From an uncultured Poribacteria bacterium (GTDB taxonomy: Bacteria > Poribacteria > WGA-4E > WGA-3G): a stretch of 64,000 nt of DNA. The stretch lies in assembly GCA_958295855.1 (NCBI GenBank), contig OY282383.1, positions 1,060,481 through 1,124,480 on the forward strand. The letters are read 5' to 3'. Below the pieces are notes generated by a model. It saw only the letters and a program-made list of their open reading frames with translations. It did no database searches and was not told the DNA's origin. How positions within the stretch are numbered: position 1 is the first letter of the stretch; each line of letters opens with the position of its first letter. Shown here one piece after another: positions 53,140-61,971 of this stretch. The translations under genes were made by a program, and so were the position numbers.

Positions 53140-54195
53140 CTAAAACTCCCCTGAAACAGAGATGCGTTGTGAACCGCCGAGGGTGTGGGTGTTGAAGGCG
53201 TAGTTGACAAAAAAGGACATGGTATTCATCTTCACGCGGAGACCGGCACCTGCAGAAAGCCCGTGGCCATTCCATCCTCCGCGGAGGGCAAGGGTATTAA
53301 AGAGCCAGTATTCCGCGCCCGCACGTAGGATAAGCACACCATCACCGCCTTCCTCCAGATCAGCCTGATCGGTTTCAAAGTCTGCACCGATGGCCCCTTT
53401 GCCGAGGCGCGGCACAGTAAAGTGATAAGCCGTGCCGAATCGGAGGCGGCGCGCGCGGGTGAACGTTGGCTTGTCAGGAGTGTTCCACCGGATCTGGGTG
53501 CCTGTTGCGTCTAATAACATTGCACCGACTCGGAAGCCTTTGTAGGGTTCTGCTATGAGACTGATATCGATACCGAACCCGCTTCCACTGTTCTCAAAGA
53601 TGGCTTGGTTGAGGAGTTTGAGGTTTCCGCCTACAGATGCCATAGGGTGAACCTGGCGCGCATAGGAAATAAGCAAGGCGTTATCGGTATTGCTGAAATA
53701 CTCTGCAACTTCGGGCTTGTCTATATAAGGTTCGCCGTCTTCTTTGATGCCGTTGCCGTTTTTATCCTGAAAATCGCCAAGGAAGCCGTTATTGTTGATG
53801 TCAATGAAGGTGGTGCGTGGTATATCGTCAACGCCGAGTCGGATCCAGCTCAAACCGAGGCTGCCGATATCCTCAACTTGATAGACGTAGTTGACGAAAT
53901 TGTAGGTAACCAAGCCTTTGCTCAGCCAACTCCCGTCTCCGGTACTAAAGGTATCGGAATACATCGCTGAAAAGCTGTGCTTCTTGACTTTGGTAAGCCC
54001 TGCAGGGTTCCAATACGTAGCGGTTGCGTCGTCGGCAATGGCGACGAACGCGCTGCCCATGCCCAAGGCTCGGGCACCCACACCATGGCTGAGAAACTCA
54101 GCGGCGTGTGCGCCTTCATCCGCAGCGCGGCCCGTAGAAAGCCCAATGAAGCATGTTGTCAGCACGCATAAATAGATTATTGATAATTTTTTCAT
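53140..54195 (-). CDS. PorV/PorQ-like outer membrane beta-barrel protein
   Basis: The 351 residues have a signal peptide (cleavage near GRAA, residue 24) and the PorV/UPF0164 pattern: AEFLSHGVGARALGMGSAFVAIADDATATYWNPAGL at the start of the barrel, alternating strands, and a closing aromatic-type strand ending SVSGEF. Around residue 135 an insert has DINNNGFLGDF and DKNGNGIKEDGE, Ca-loop-like. PorV carries T9SS cargo in Bacteroidetes, so a link with the NYPNPFNP sorting domains in this window is plausible but not shown. Confidence 0.88.
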   Translation of the reverse strand: MKKLSIIYLCVLTTCFIGLSTGRAADEGAHAAEFLSHGVGARALGMGSAFVAIADDATATYWNPAGLTKVKKHSFSAMYSDTFSTGDGSWLSKGLVTYNFVNYVYQVEDIGSLGLSWIRLGVDDIPRTTFIDINNNGFLGDFQDKNGNGIKEDGEPYIDKPEVAEYFSNTDNALLISYARQVHPMASVGGNLKLLNQAIFENSGSGFGIDISLIAEPYKGFRVGAMLLDATGTQIRWNTPDKPTFTRARRLRFGTAYHFTVPRLGKGAIGADFETDQADLEEGGDGVLILRAGAEYWLFNTLALRGGWNGHGLSAGAGLRVKMNTMSFFVNYAFNTHTLGGSQRISVSGEF

Positions 54196-54299
54196 GACGT
54201 TAAAGTTTACCCTATCCTGCCCTCTTCCATGTTACGGAAACCCAGCGGCGGGAGAAGGTTTCCGCGTGTGGGCTTTCTAAAGACCCTACGACTATCGTT

Positions 54300-56252
54300 T
54301 TAACCCGGTGCGAAGTCGTAGATAGGTTCACGAATAATGACGCTTAGCACGCTCCAGAACGCACCGACGCAGTATTCACCAAGGATCACACCGAAAAAGA
54401 AAAACACCATTGTTCGATAGGTGCCCGGCCCTCCGAATCGGAGTGCCAACCATTTGAGAAAACTACTGACAACAAGACAACTCCAAAAATAGCCAACGCC
54501 AAACGTCATAGAGATAGGATATCCGGCCGGATGGAGTGGCCACCAAATAAAGCGCATCCGCATCACCATCAGGAAAAAGGTGAATGCCATGCCGCCACCC
54601 ATGAAACTCATCGCGGGAATATCGGGGTCGCGCGGGAAGGCAAACAGACCGGCAAGCCAACCGAATTGACCGATGTGCCCGACTGAAGGGCCGATACCGC
54701 CGCCTGCGCCTGTGACTGCCCCGCCTAACCGATAGAGTTCGCTGAGCGTTGCCCAGAACGAAGCAAGCGAACCCACAACAACAGCGATAACCATTGCAAG
54801 CACCAGTTTTTTTGTATTCATTCTGGCACGTTCCGCCATTTTGAAGGCTTCCAGCTGATGGGGCATGATATGTTCGCGATACCCGCGTCCGCTGAAGAAC
54901 CAAAAGTAAGGGAATACTGTCAAGTTATTGGGACCGATTGTGCGGGTTCCCAAGATATTGATTAAGAACTGTTGAGCGTTACACATGCCTGCCATCTCAT
55001 GTGCAGGGGGCCCGAGCTCTGCGCGGACGCGCGTAATCGCTAACGAAATGGCGTAGAAGAACGCAAAGAATGGCAGAATAATCGGGAGGGTCATACCTGC
55101 CTTGAGACAGAACCAGATAATAAACAGGCTGGCGAGTACTATGAGCAGGAGTGCTGTGCGATAGCGGATTGGCTCTTGGGAGTCATCGATACCGCCGGGC
55201 CTCCCTAAAACAGTGCGGGCCACGTTGGCAATATGTCGGCGCGTCACGAGTAGGGCGATGACAAAAATTGCCATCCAACCGCCAATGGATTGTTCGCTAT
55301 TATAGGGAAAGGGGGCCGGGATTGCGAGCGCGCTGCCGAAAACTCGCTGTGCCTTCTCAAACAGAAAGAAAAACCAAAGCGAGAAGGAGAGGTCGAGCGG
55401 TAACAGAAACCCTAATCCAATCACAAACGGATAGAAGGGAACAGGGATATTGCCGACAGCGTTCCACGGTTTCTCGGTGAAGACGCGTCCCCAGTTGCGG
55501 GCATTATGCCGAACGCTAAAATCTGGAAGCACTGGGAAGAAGTGTGCTAAGCCGTGCCATATATTCAGCACGGCGGCAATGATGAAACCGTACCATAAGA
55601 TGCGATTTCGGAAAAGCGAGGCGGCACCACCGCCCTCTGTAATTGCCATCGGCAGCTGAATAATTGGGTACGCCAGTTTTTCGTGCTCTGTCCACTGCTT
55701 CCGAACCAGCACATTCAGGCAAATCATGATGGTACCGAGTGCGACGATAAATGATGTCCACCACAAGGTAGGTTTTATCCACGCGCCCCCAATTTTAGCG
55801 TTGTAAAAGGGCGTGTTGCCTTCGTAAAATCCGCGGATAATCTCTTTGTCTGAAACGACAAGGTGTTGCGGAATATAGGTGTGGAACATGTCCGCCCAAT
55901 CGTTCTCCAGTGTCGCGAACCAGAAGGCGTGTGGCAGTGCTGGAATTGTTAACGCCAATGTATCATGCCCCGCTAATCCGGAGGCGATGGAGAGCATGGC
56001 GTAGATGGTAATCATCTCGCCCTGCGTCAACGCGGATTTTGGCGAAACCCGCTTGATGAAAAAGTTCAGTAAGATCAGGAAAAACAGGTTGAGAACAACA
56101 TTCCAGAATAGGGAGATGGTAGTTGGATGCCCGGAGTGCCAAACACACTCAACTTCGATAACCCAAAAGACATTGGGTGGGATTAAGAAGAGGGCAATCA
56201 GAATGGCACGCCATGTAACGCCGGATTCACGACGTTTATCTAGGTTATGCAC
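54300..56252 (-). CDS. Large polytopic membrane protein, DUF6785-like
   Basis: The 650-residue product has about 14 hydrophobic segments and no signal peptide. Conserved stretches include EMITIYAMLSIASGLAGHD, HEKLAYPIIQLPMAITEGG and AHEMAGMCNAQQFLIN. I associate this with the DUF6784/6785 family, which is distantly like oligopeptide (OPT) transporters. The start is GTG at 56252. Substrate unknown. Confidence 0.85.
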   Translation of the reverse strand: MHNLDKRRESGVTWRAILIALFLIPPNVFWVIEVECVWHSGHPTTISLFWNVVLNLFFLILLNFFIKRVSPKSALTQGEMITIYAMLSIASGLAGHDTLALTIPALPHAFWFATLENDWADMFHTYIPQHLVVSDKEIIRGFYEGNTPFYNAKIGGAWIKPTLWWTSFIVALGTIMICLNVLVRKQWTEHEKLAYPIIQLPMAITEGGGAASLFRNRILWYGFIIAAVLNIWHGLAHFFPVLPDFSVRHNARNWGRVFTEKPWNAVGNIPVPFYPFVIGLGFLLPLDLSFSLWFFFLFEKAQRVFGSALAIPAPFPYNSEQSIGGWMAIFVIALLVTRRHIANVARTVLGRPGGIDDSQEPIRYRTALLLIVLASLFIIWFCLKAGMTLPIILPFFAFFYAISLAITRVRAELGPPAHEMAGMCNAQQFLINILGTRTIGPNNLTVFPYFWFFSGRGYREHIMPHQLEAFKMAERARMNTKKLVLAMVIAVVVGSLASFWATLSELYRLGGAVTGAGGGIGPSVGHIGQFGWLAGLFAFPRDPDIPAMSFMGGGMAFTFFLMVMRMRFIWWPLHPAGYPISMTFGVGYFWSCLVVSSFLKWLALRFGGPGTYRTMVFFFFGVILGEYCVGAFWSVLSVIIREPIYDFAPG

Positions 56253-56398
56253 AGTTTACTTTCACTTTCTGTATTTTTTCATTCAGGTTGCAGCATTCTA
56301 GTGCCTTGTCCATCTTAAAATTAGTACTAGCTGGTAGTAGGGAAACCATTCATTATTAAGATGGAAAAAGCACTCGTTGCTTCGGTAGTTCTAATCAA

Positions 56399-57976
56399 CT
56401 AAAAATGTGTAAGAGGTTCGCTCTCTTTCAATTCCCACAAGAGGTGGCCGAATGCATAAGCACCAGGCGCGGGACCGCTAAAAGTTTCCGCGTCAAGTCC
56501 CCAAGCGAGTTTGTAAGCGGCGAGGATCTGTGTCAGCGAGTTGGAAACATTGCCATAGCAGAGCAAAGCAACGGTACCTCCGCCGCCGCCACCGGTAATT
56601 TTGGCACCATAGATACCCCCCGGTTCGCCAATTTTTTGCGCGATGTTGACAATGCCATCAACTTCCGGTGAACCGAGTCCAGCTAAGTCGCGATAACTTG
56701 CATTCGATGCGTACATGAGGTTACCCGCCTCTTTGAGATAGTCGCGGATGTGTTCTCGATCTCTACTGGCATTTTTAATGGCGGCAATAAATTGCTTGAC
56801 CCGGGCGTTTTCGTAAATTGGGTGTTCTACCCGACTCCGCACCTCGTATATTTTCTCGGGTTGAACTTCGGTAAGGGTATCCACAGTCTCACCATATTTT
56901 TCGAGAAAGTCTTCACCGCGCATCTGCTCCGGCAACAAAGGGTAACATTTTTCTTGAAATTCCTGGACAGTCAGATTGCACAAATAGTTATCGTCCAACT
57001 TTTCCAATGCGAGTTCTTTCTTCAGGATAGTCAGCCCCATAAATGCGGCAGTGCGCGTGTCAATGTAGGCAGTGCTCGTTGTGCTGCGCGGTGCCTTGGT
57101 ATGGATACCGACAAAACTCACCCGCGACGGGCAGGGAACAAACTCAAGAATTTTATCCGGTTGACACAGAATGGAAATCATCTTTGTCCACGAGCCTGCG
57201 ACAGAAGTAACCTGGTCCATAATGCCGCAAGGTGCGCCGACAATCCGATTTTCAACGATTTGTGCAATTCGAGCGATTTCCATCGCTTCCAATTTCAACG
57301 CATAGAGTTGATTGATTGCAGTCAACGCCGCGACTTCGATCGCTGCAGATGAAGCGATGCCTGCGCCCATCGGAATGTCGCTTTTGAGAACTATCGCGGC
57401 ACCGTGTGTAAACTGTTTTTTTTGCTGAGCAGTCTTGGTTATAGCGTTTCCTTGCCGTGCCTCACTTTCACCAACATCACAGGTGCCTTCCTCATTCGGA
57501 CATCCTTGACTGTCTGAGGGGGTGTAGGCGGCAAAACCTTCCTTTAGCAGCACATAAAAACCACCGAGTACATAGCCCGCCCACGCAGTCTGCGACGCTT
57601 TGTTGAAGAGTTCCCGAATCTGTGCATAAGATTTGAGGGCGCCCTCGGTGTAGAAGTCATCAAGCGATACCTGAAAGCCGGGCTTCAATTGGCTTGCGAT
57701 GCCGAGCGTCACCGCACAGATTTTTTTATCTGTCCTTGCTTGACACGCGACGACAGCGGTGCGGTTGAGCGTCATTTCAAGGACGTTAGCCCCACAGTAA
57801 TCGGCAATGCCTCCCATAATGTCAAGCCGCGCCGGTGCCCGGGTGACAATCACCTGTCCACCCCTTTGTAAGCCATAAGTGCAGAAGATGTCAGGGGAGT
57901 CAGCCTGTAAAAGGCGTTCCAGTTCAATAACCTGAAACGGTTTGACTGTGGGTCCATCAAGTTGTTCAACTTTCAT
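56399..57976 (-). CDS. GHMP-family sugar kinase (galactokinase or L-arabinokinase-like)
   Basis: The 525 residues show the substrate motif PARLDIMGGIADYCGANVLE, the ATP motif SDIPMGAGIASSAAIEVAAL and the third GHMP motif KITGGGGGGTVALLC. Galactokinases start PGRVNLIGEHTDY, so this version (DIMGGIADY) is closer to L-arabinokinase or glucuronokinase-type members. A low-complexity insert lies at about 165-200. The ATG at 57976 is chosen because it begins the aligned part; the frame runs back to 58015. Confidence 0.88.
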   Translation of the reverse strand: MKVEQLDGPTVKPFQVIELERLLQADSPDIFCTYGLQRGGQVIVTRAPARLDIMGGIADYCGANVLEMTLNRTAVVACQARTDKKICAVTLGIASQLKPGFQVSLDDFYTEGALKSYAQIRELFNKASQTAWAGYVLGGFYVLLKEGFAAYTPSDSQGCPNEEGTCDVGESEARQGNAITKTAQQKKQFTHGAAIVLKSDIPMGAGIASSAAIEVAALTAINQLYALKLEAMEIARIAQIVENRIVGAPCGIMDQVTSVAGSWTKMISILCQPDKILEFVPCPSRVSFVGIHTKAPRSTTSTAYIDTRTAAFMGLTILKKELALEKLDDNYLCNLTVQEFQEKCYPLLPEQMRGEDFLEKYGETVDTLTEVQPEKIYEVRSRVEHPIYENARVKQFIAAIKNASRDREHIRDYLKEAGNLMYASNASYRDLAGLGSPEVDGIVNIAQKIGEPGGIYGAKITGGGGGGTVALLCYGNVSNSLTQILAAYKLAWGLDAETFSGPAPGAYAFGHLLWELKESEPLTHF

Positions 57977-58017
57977 GCTTTTGGCGCACCTTGCAAGCCA
58001 AAACTTGCTAGTCAAAT

Positions 58018-58111
58018 GCTATACACATTTCGCCCCTAACAACGCTAAAGAGCCGAGAAAACACCGCTATACACATTTCGCCCCTAACAACGCTAAAGAG
58101 CCGAGAAAACA
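58018..58111. repeat. 48-bp tandem duplication
   Basis: The unit beginning GCTATACACATTTCGCCCC occurs at 58018-58065 and again from 58066 to about 58111, with a short change at the end of copy 2. It lies just before the kinase start codon (minus strand), in its expected leader. Confidence 0.85.
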
Positions 58112-58113
58112 CT

Positions 58114-58274
58114 CATGCACCCCTCTCCTCGTTAATTCGCATAAAATGCGATAGAACTCATGACGAAACCCGATTTTGAGCAGCTTCTTCCCCTGCTCTG
58201 CTTCCCTCCCGCCCGGTTCCTTGGGGAAAAAGCAATCAACGGAAAAATCGGAGCAGAAACTGAATTGATGAAAG
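58114..58274. repeat. Copy 2 of the dispersed element at 3744-3878
   Basis: It shares AACTCAT-ACGAAACCCGAT and AAAAATCGGAGCAGAAAC with copy 1 but has another, longer middle. A frame from ATG 58160 reads TKPDFEQLLPLL...[16 protein letters not shown]; the same residues at both ends can be read in copy 1. Confidence 0.65.
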
Positions 58275-58278
58275 CACT

Positions 58279-59883
58279 TCAGGGATTGACAACCGTAACA
58301 CTTTCTCCAGATTTGAGCGTGTGTTGCCCTGCTGTGACGACTGCTTCTCCTTCAGTAAGCCCACTGCGCACCTCAACCTCGCCGCTGCGTAAAAGTCCTA
58401 TCTGCACAGGGCGGAGCTGACTCACGCCGCTTTCAACGACGAAAACATTTCGTTTTTTTGTCTGGGCATCCTCAATGAGTGCGGCACGAGGAATCAAAAT
58501 CGCATCTGTATGCACCTCAATAGGCACGGTAACTTTGGCAAACATTCCGGGTTTGAGCGTACCGTCAAGATTGTCAATACGCACTTCAACAGTTGCGGTG
58601 CGCCGTGCTGCCTGTAAAGTGGGGCTGATGAACGCTACCCTGCCTGACAGTGGGACGGTTATTCCATCCACCTCTATTGATGCGTGCTGGTTTAATGCCA
58701 ATTGGCTCAACTGTGTTTCAATGACATCGATGGTGGCCTTGACGGTACTAATATTGACAATCTCAAACAGTGGTGCTGTGGGAACTGCCATGCCGCCTAA
58801 ATCTAGGGAGCGCTGCGAGACAATCCCAGCAATCGGTGCATGAATGGTGGCATCCCTAAGCCGTTTCAGGGCAAGCTTCAACGCCACCTGGGCTTGCGTG
58901 CGTGTTGTTCTGGCGGCGGTAATTTCCGCTTCCCAGCTTTTGGCAGTTTCTAAGGCTTTGGCGGATGTAAGTGCTGCACGTGCCGTTTCAACTTGCGATT
59001 TGGCAAGTTCAATGTCTTTTTCCCATGTTTTTGTGGAGGCTTGTGCCTGTGCCAACCTGAGGGAAGCAGTGGCTTGTTCAACCTGTGCCTCCATTGCTTG
59101 GATATCCTCTGTCCGGGCACCGTTATCAATGAGCTGAAGTTGTTCAGTGGCAATCTTATGTTGGGCAGCAGCAACGTCCCACTGTGTCTTCGCGCTTTCA
59201 AGCGACTGCTGACTAATTGCCCCGTTTTTGAAAAGCTGTTCCATGCGGGTATGGTTGCTTTTGGCATTCGCAAGATTTGCTTCCGCCTGGTTCAGTCCAG
59301 CTTGCGTTTGCCGCCGGTCTTCGGCACGGGCACCGCTCTTAATTTTCTCAAGATTTGCGACGAGGGAGTCCAACCCTGCCTCAGCTTGTTCTATTTGTGT
59401 GACCGTTCGGATTTCAGCCAGGTCCTTCACCTGTTGTAGCGAGACTTCCGCGGCATGGAGTTGTGCGGTGGCTTGCGCAATCTGCGAGTGCACCCGCACT
59501 TCAGCAAGCAACTTTGTCTGGGAGTGTGCTGTTTCAGCAGCTTCCAGCGTTGCTTCCGCTTGTTGAACTGCCAACTCGAGTTCTTCATGTTCAACAGTGG
59601 CAAGGGTATCGCCTTTTTTGACCCGGGCACCCTCATCCACGGCTAAGGTAATGAGGCGGCCGGCAATTTTGGGGAACACGCTCACGCGTGATGCCGCTTC
59701 AATTGTGCCGGATAGTTGGAGTTCCGAGCGGATCTCGCCGCGTTTTGCTTTTGTAATTTCTACAGGTTTGAGCACTGTGGCTTCAGCTTGTTCGGCTCCC
59801 GGTTCTTCAGGTTTCAAAAATCTTGATACCGCAACAACCGCTATCACGAGTAATATGATAATGCCAACCCATATTTTTTTCAA
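58279..59883 (-). CDS. Periplasmic adaptor subunit (HlyD/MFP family) of an efflux system
   Basis: The 534 residues have an N-terminal membrane anchor (WVGIIILLVIAVVAVSRFL), a lipoyl-like half (SGTIEAASRVSVFPKIAGRL, VDEGARVKKGDTLATVEHEEL), a very long alpha-hairpin coiled coil (about 105-345), the second lipoyl half (IHAPIAGIVSQRSLDLGGM) and a beta-barrel with a membrane-proximal end. The start is TTG with AGGAG about ten bases upstream. It lies downstream of the tolC-like gene. The inner-membrane pump gene is not in the window. Confidence 0.93.
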   Translation of the reverse strand: MKKIWVGIIILLVIAVVAVSRFLKPEEPGAEQAEATVLKPVEITKAKRGEIRSELQLSGTIEAASRVSVFPKIAGRLITLAVDEGARVKKGDTLATVEHEELELAVQQAEATLEAAETAHSQTKLLAEVRVHSQIAQATAQLHAAEVSLQQVKDLAEIRTVTQIEQAEAGLDSLVANLEKIKSGARAEDRRQTQAGLNQAEANLANAKSNHTRMEQLFKNGAISQQSLESAKTQWDVAAAQHKIATEQLQLIDNGARTEDIQAMEAQVEQATASLRLAQAQASTKTWEKDIELAKSQVETARAALTSAKALETAKSWEAEITAARTTRTQAQVALKLALKRLRDATIHAPIAGIVSQRSLDLGGMAVPTAPLFEIVNISTVKATIDVIETQLSQLALNQHASIEVDGITVPLSGRVAFISPTLQAARRTATVEVRIDNLDGTLKPGMFAKVTVPIEVHTDAILIPRAALIEDAQTKKRNVFVVESGVSQLRPVQIGLLRSGEVEVRSGLTEGEAVVTAGQHTLKSGESVTVVNP

Positions 59884-60006
59884 TTTTTATTTCTCCTATA
59901 AGCATAACACCCTACTGAGGCTCCATGCGGAACCTCGGATAAGATGTTGATGTTTCGCTTTTAAAGTGGCAAAATACTGCTGTCTATTGTAGTAGATAGT
60001 TTCGAT

Positions 60007-61533
60007 CTATTCCCGGATTGAGGCCCCTATCGCTTTTTCCAACCGCGCGATACCGACAGCATAATCGTGGTGCGCCTGGAGTCGGTTGACTTCCGCTTGC
60101 GCCAATGCGAGTTGTGTATCGGTGAGCGCAACAGTGGTAATCATGCCGTTTTCAAACTGGAGTGTGGCAATCCGGACGCTTTCTTGCGCTTGTGTTACTG
60201 TTTCACGTTGGACTGCAATCAGCGTTTTGGATTCTAGTAGCGTCAGGTAGGCATTCCGCACCTCAAATTCCACAGCGGACTTCACCTGTTCTGTTCCCAA
60301 TTGGAACTGTTTTAGCACTGATTCGCTCTGTTGTATCGCCGCGCCGGTTGCAAACCCATCGAAAATTGGGATATTAATTTGCAAGCCAAGACTCCAAATG
60401 CGGTTCATTTGCGTGAGTCTTTCATTTTCGGAAATTTGATAGTTGGAGAAAAAGGAAACATCTGGAAGTTTCCGCGTCTTGGCAACGTCAAGTTGTTTGT
60501 GTCCGACCTGTTCATTAAGTTGTGCGCGGCTAATTTCAGGGCGTTTTTCATAAGCCTGCGTTATTAATTCTTCAAGCGGAATCTGGATTTCCGGGATTTC
60601 AAATGAACCCTCGACTGAGATTTCCTCAGCGAGGGGCATGTTCAGTAAGGTTTTGTAGGCATTTTTTGCTGTGCGGACACCGTTTTCAGCGCGAATCAGT
60701 AGCGATTCTGCGTTGGCAAGTTGTACTTTCGCGCGCAGCACATCGAAATCGGTCGCGACCCCGGCAGCCAACGACGCCTGAGCGATGCCCAGTTGTTTTT
60801 CAACTAGCGCGACGCTCTGTTGCGAGACTCTCACAAATTCCTGTGCTACCAACACCCGATAAAACGCCTCAGATACGTCTAATCGGAGCTGAGCATAGGC
60901 AGCGTTTAACTCTTTTTGTGTCGCTTCGTACCCGAGTTTCGCAGCTTGATAACTGTAGTAATAACGCCCCCAAGCAAAAAGAGGTTGCGTTAGGTTCAGC
61001 GTGCCTTGGAGATTGTGATGCGCACCAAACTCCAACTCAATCAGGTCGGATTCGTTATCGGCACTGGGTGGTGGCGGGGTTTGCATTTCTTCGCCAGGCG
61101 GTGCAGGGAAATTGAATCCGCCGTCGGCTTGAATCACTGATGTTTGAAGGTCTTTAAAATAGGTATAGTTCCCGTTGACTGTAATCCGTGGTAAGAGTCC
61201 TGCGCGGGCGGCACGAACCTGCGCCTCGGCAGCCTTGAGGTTTTGTTCGGATGTCTGAATAGAAAGATTGTGTTGTTTGGCAATCTCAAGACTTTCCTCC
61301 AACGTCAAAACGTTCGGTGCTTGCGCGGCAGCAAGCGGCAGAGGATTTGGGCCCAGGCCGAGCAGGAATCCCAAGATTAGCAAAAAGGCTAAAGTGTGAT
61401 TCCCCGCAAAGCGGGGGAACATACAACCTGCCCACATGAAGTAGCGGGGAGGAAGAGGCATCCTGTCCATTCGCCGCCGAATGCGATATACGCATTCAGC
61501 GTTGATTCGACCGGAGCCCGTAAGTAGATTCAT
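60007..61533 (-). CDS. TolC-family outer membrane efflux protein
   Basis: The 508 residues contain the two TolC repeats (NVLTLEESLEIAKQHNLSIQ with LKAAEAQVRAARAGLLPRIT; and NEQVGHKQLDVAKTRKLPDV) and long coiled helices. An unusual Pro-rich loop (PAPPGEEMQTPPPPSADNES) sits in the first half. The start at 61533 follows GGAGG by ten bases. The region before the signal sequence (residues about 30-45) is coded by a dispersed palindrome at 61396-61426 (CMFPRFAGNHT), giving a long N-terminus before the hydrophobic core. It precedes the adaptor gene in one operon. Confidence 0.92.
   Translation of the reverse strand: MNLLTGSGRINAECVYRIRRRMDRMPLPPRYFMWAGCMFPRFAGNHTLAFLLILGFLLGLGPNPLPLAAAQAPNVLTLEESLEIAKQHNLSIQTSEQNLKAAEAQVRAARAGLLPRITVNGNYTYFKDLQTSVIQADGGFNFPAPPGEEMQTPPPPSADNESDLIELEFGAHHNLQGTLNLTQPLFAWGRYYYSYQAAKLGYEATQKELNAAYAQLRLDVSEAFYRVLVAQEFVRVSQQSVALVEKQLGIAQASLAAGVATDFDVLRAKVQLANAESLLIRAENGVRTAKNAYKTLLNMPLAEEISVEGSFEIPEIQIPLEELITQAYEKRPEISRAQLNEQVGHKQLDVAKTRKLPDVSFFSNYQISENERLTQMNRIWSLGLQINIPIFDGFATGAAIQQSESVLKQFQLGTEQVKSAVEFEVRNAYLTLLESKTLIAVQRETVTQAQESVRIATLQFENGMITTVALTDTQLALAQAEVNRLQAHHDYAVGIARLEKAIGASIRE
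61396..61426. repeat. Palindrome inside the tolC-like signal region
   Basis: Same 31 bases as at 1847-1877 with one difference; core CCCCGCAAAGCGGGG. In the minus-strand gene it supplies an in-frame ATG and the residues FPRFAGN before the hydrophobic core. Confidence 0.75.
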
Positions 61534-61971
61534 TCTATCATTGCCTCCTGTTCTTTTAATCCTGGGTATATACCGACAAGAGCAGAGATTGCATCTATTG
61601 TGCAACCATCAATATATCCCGGTCTGCTACAGGTTTTCCCTGTAATGGTATATACCCTTGCTTTGCAAGGGCTAATACCAAATCGCACCATATCCGAAGA
61701 CTTAGGTGGAAGAACCATCAAAGTCAACTTTCGTTGACGCTTATTTTCGCTGAGCAGATACTCACAGTGTCACGGTTCGTCTTCTGCTAGTGAACCACTC
61801 TACCTCGCCTGTCTGCTTGGTTTTTGCAGCGGAGCATCGTGGTTTTTGATGCGATGCGAGGCGATATCACACGTGAGACTCGAACTCACTGCCAGCCTAT
61901 CTGGTGTGCGATTGTAGGTAACGAACAGTTTGCGCTACAAACACCGAACTCACGTTATTAAACGAATTTGG
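61534..61971. other. 438-bp gap with palindrome and T-arm-like hairpin
   Basis: It holds the palindrome at 61647-61679 (CCCTTGCTTTGCAAGGG, GGTATA and AATACC flanks), a small GTCAAC/GTTGAC hairpin near 61722-61738, and on the minus strand GTGAG-TTCGAGT-CTCAC (61889-61873), which looks like a tRNA T-arm but has no matching D or anticodon arms. No gene. Confidence 0.55.

Noticed and set aside
58160..58420. Separate plus-strand gene reading MTKPDFEQLLPLL
   Set aside because: It belongs to a dispersed element and most of the second half is antisense to the adaptor gene.
61873..61889. tRNA gene on the minus strand
   Set aside because: The T-arm-like hairpin is perfect, but no D arm, anticodon arm or seven-base acceptor partner at the right distance could be built.
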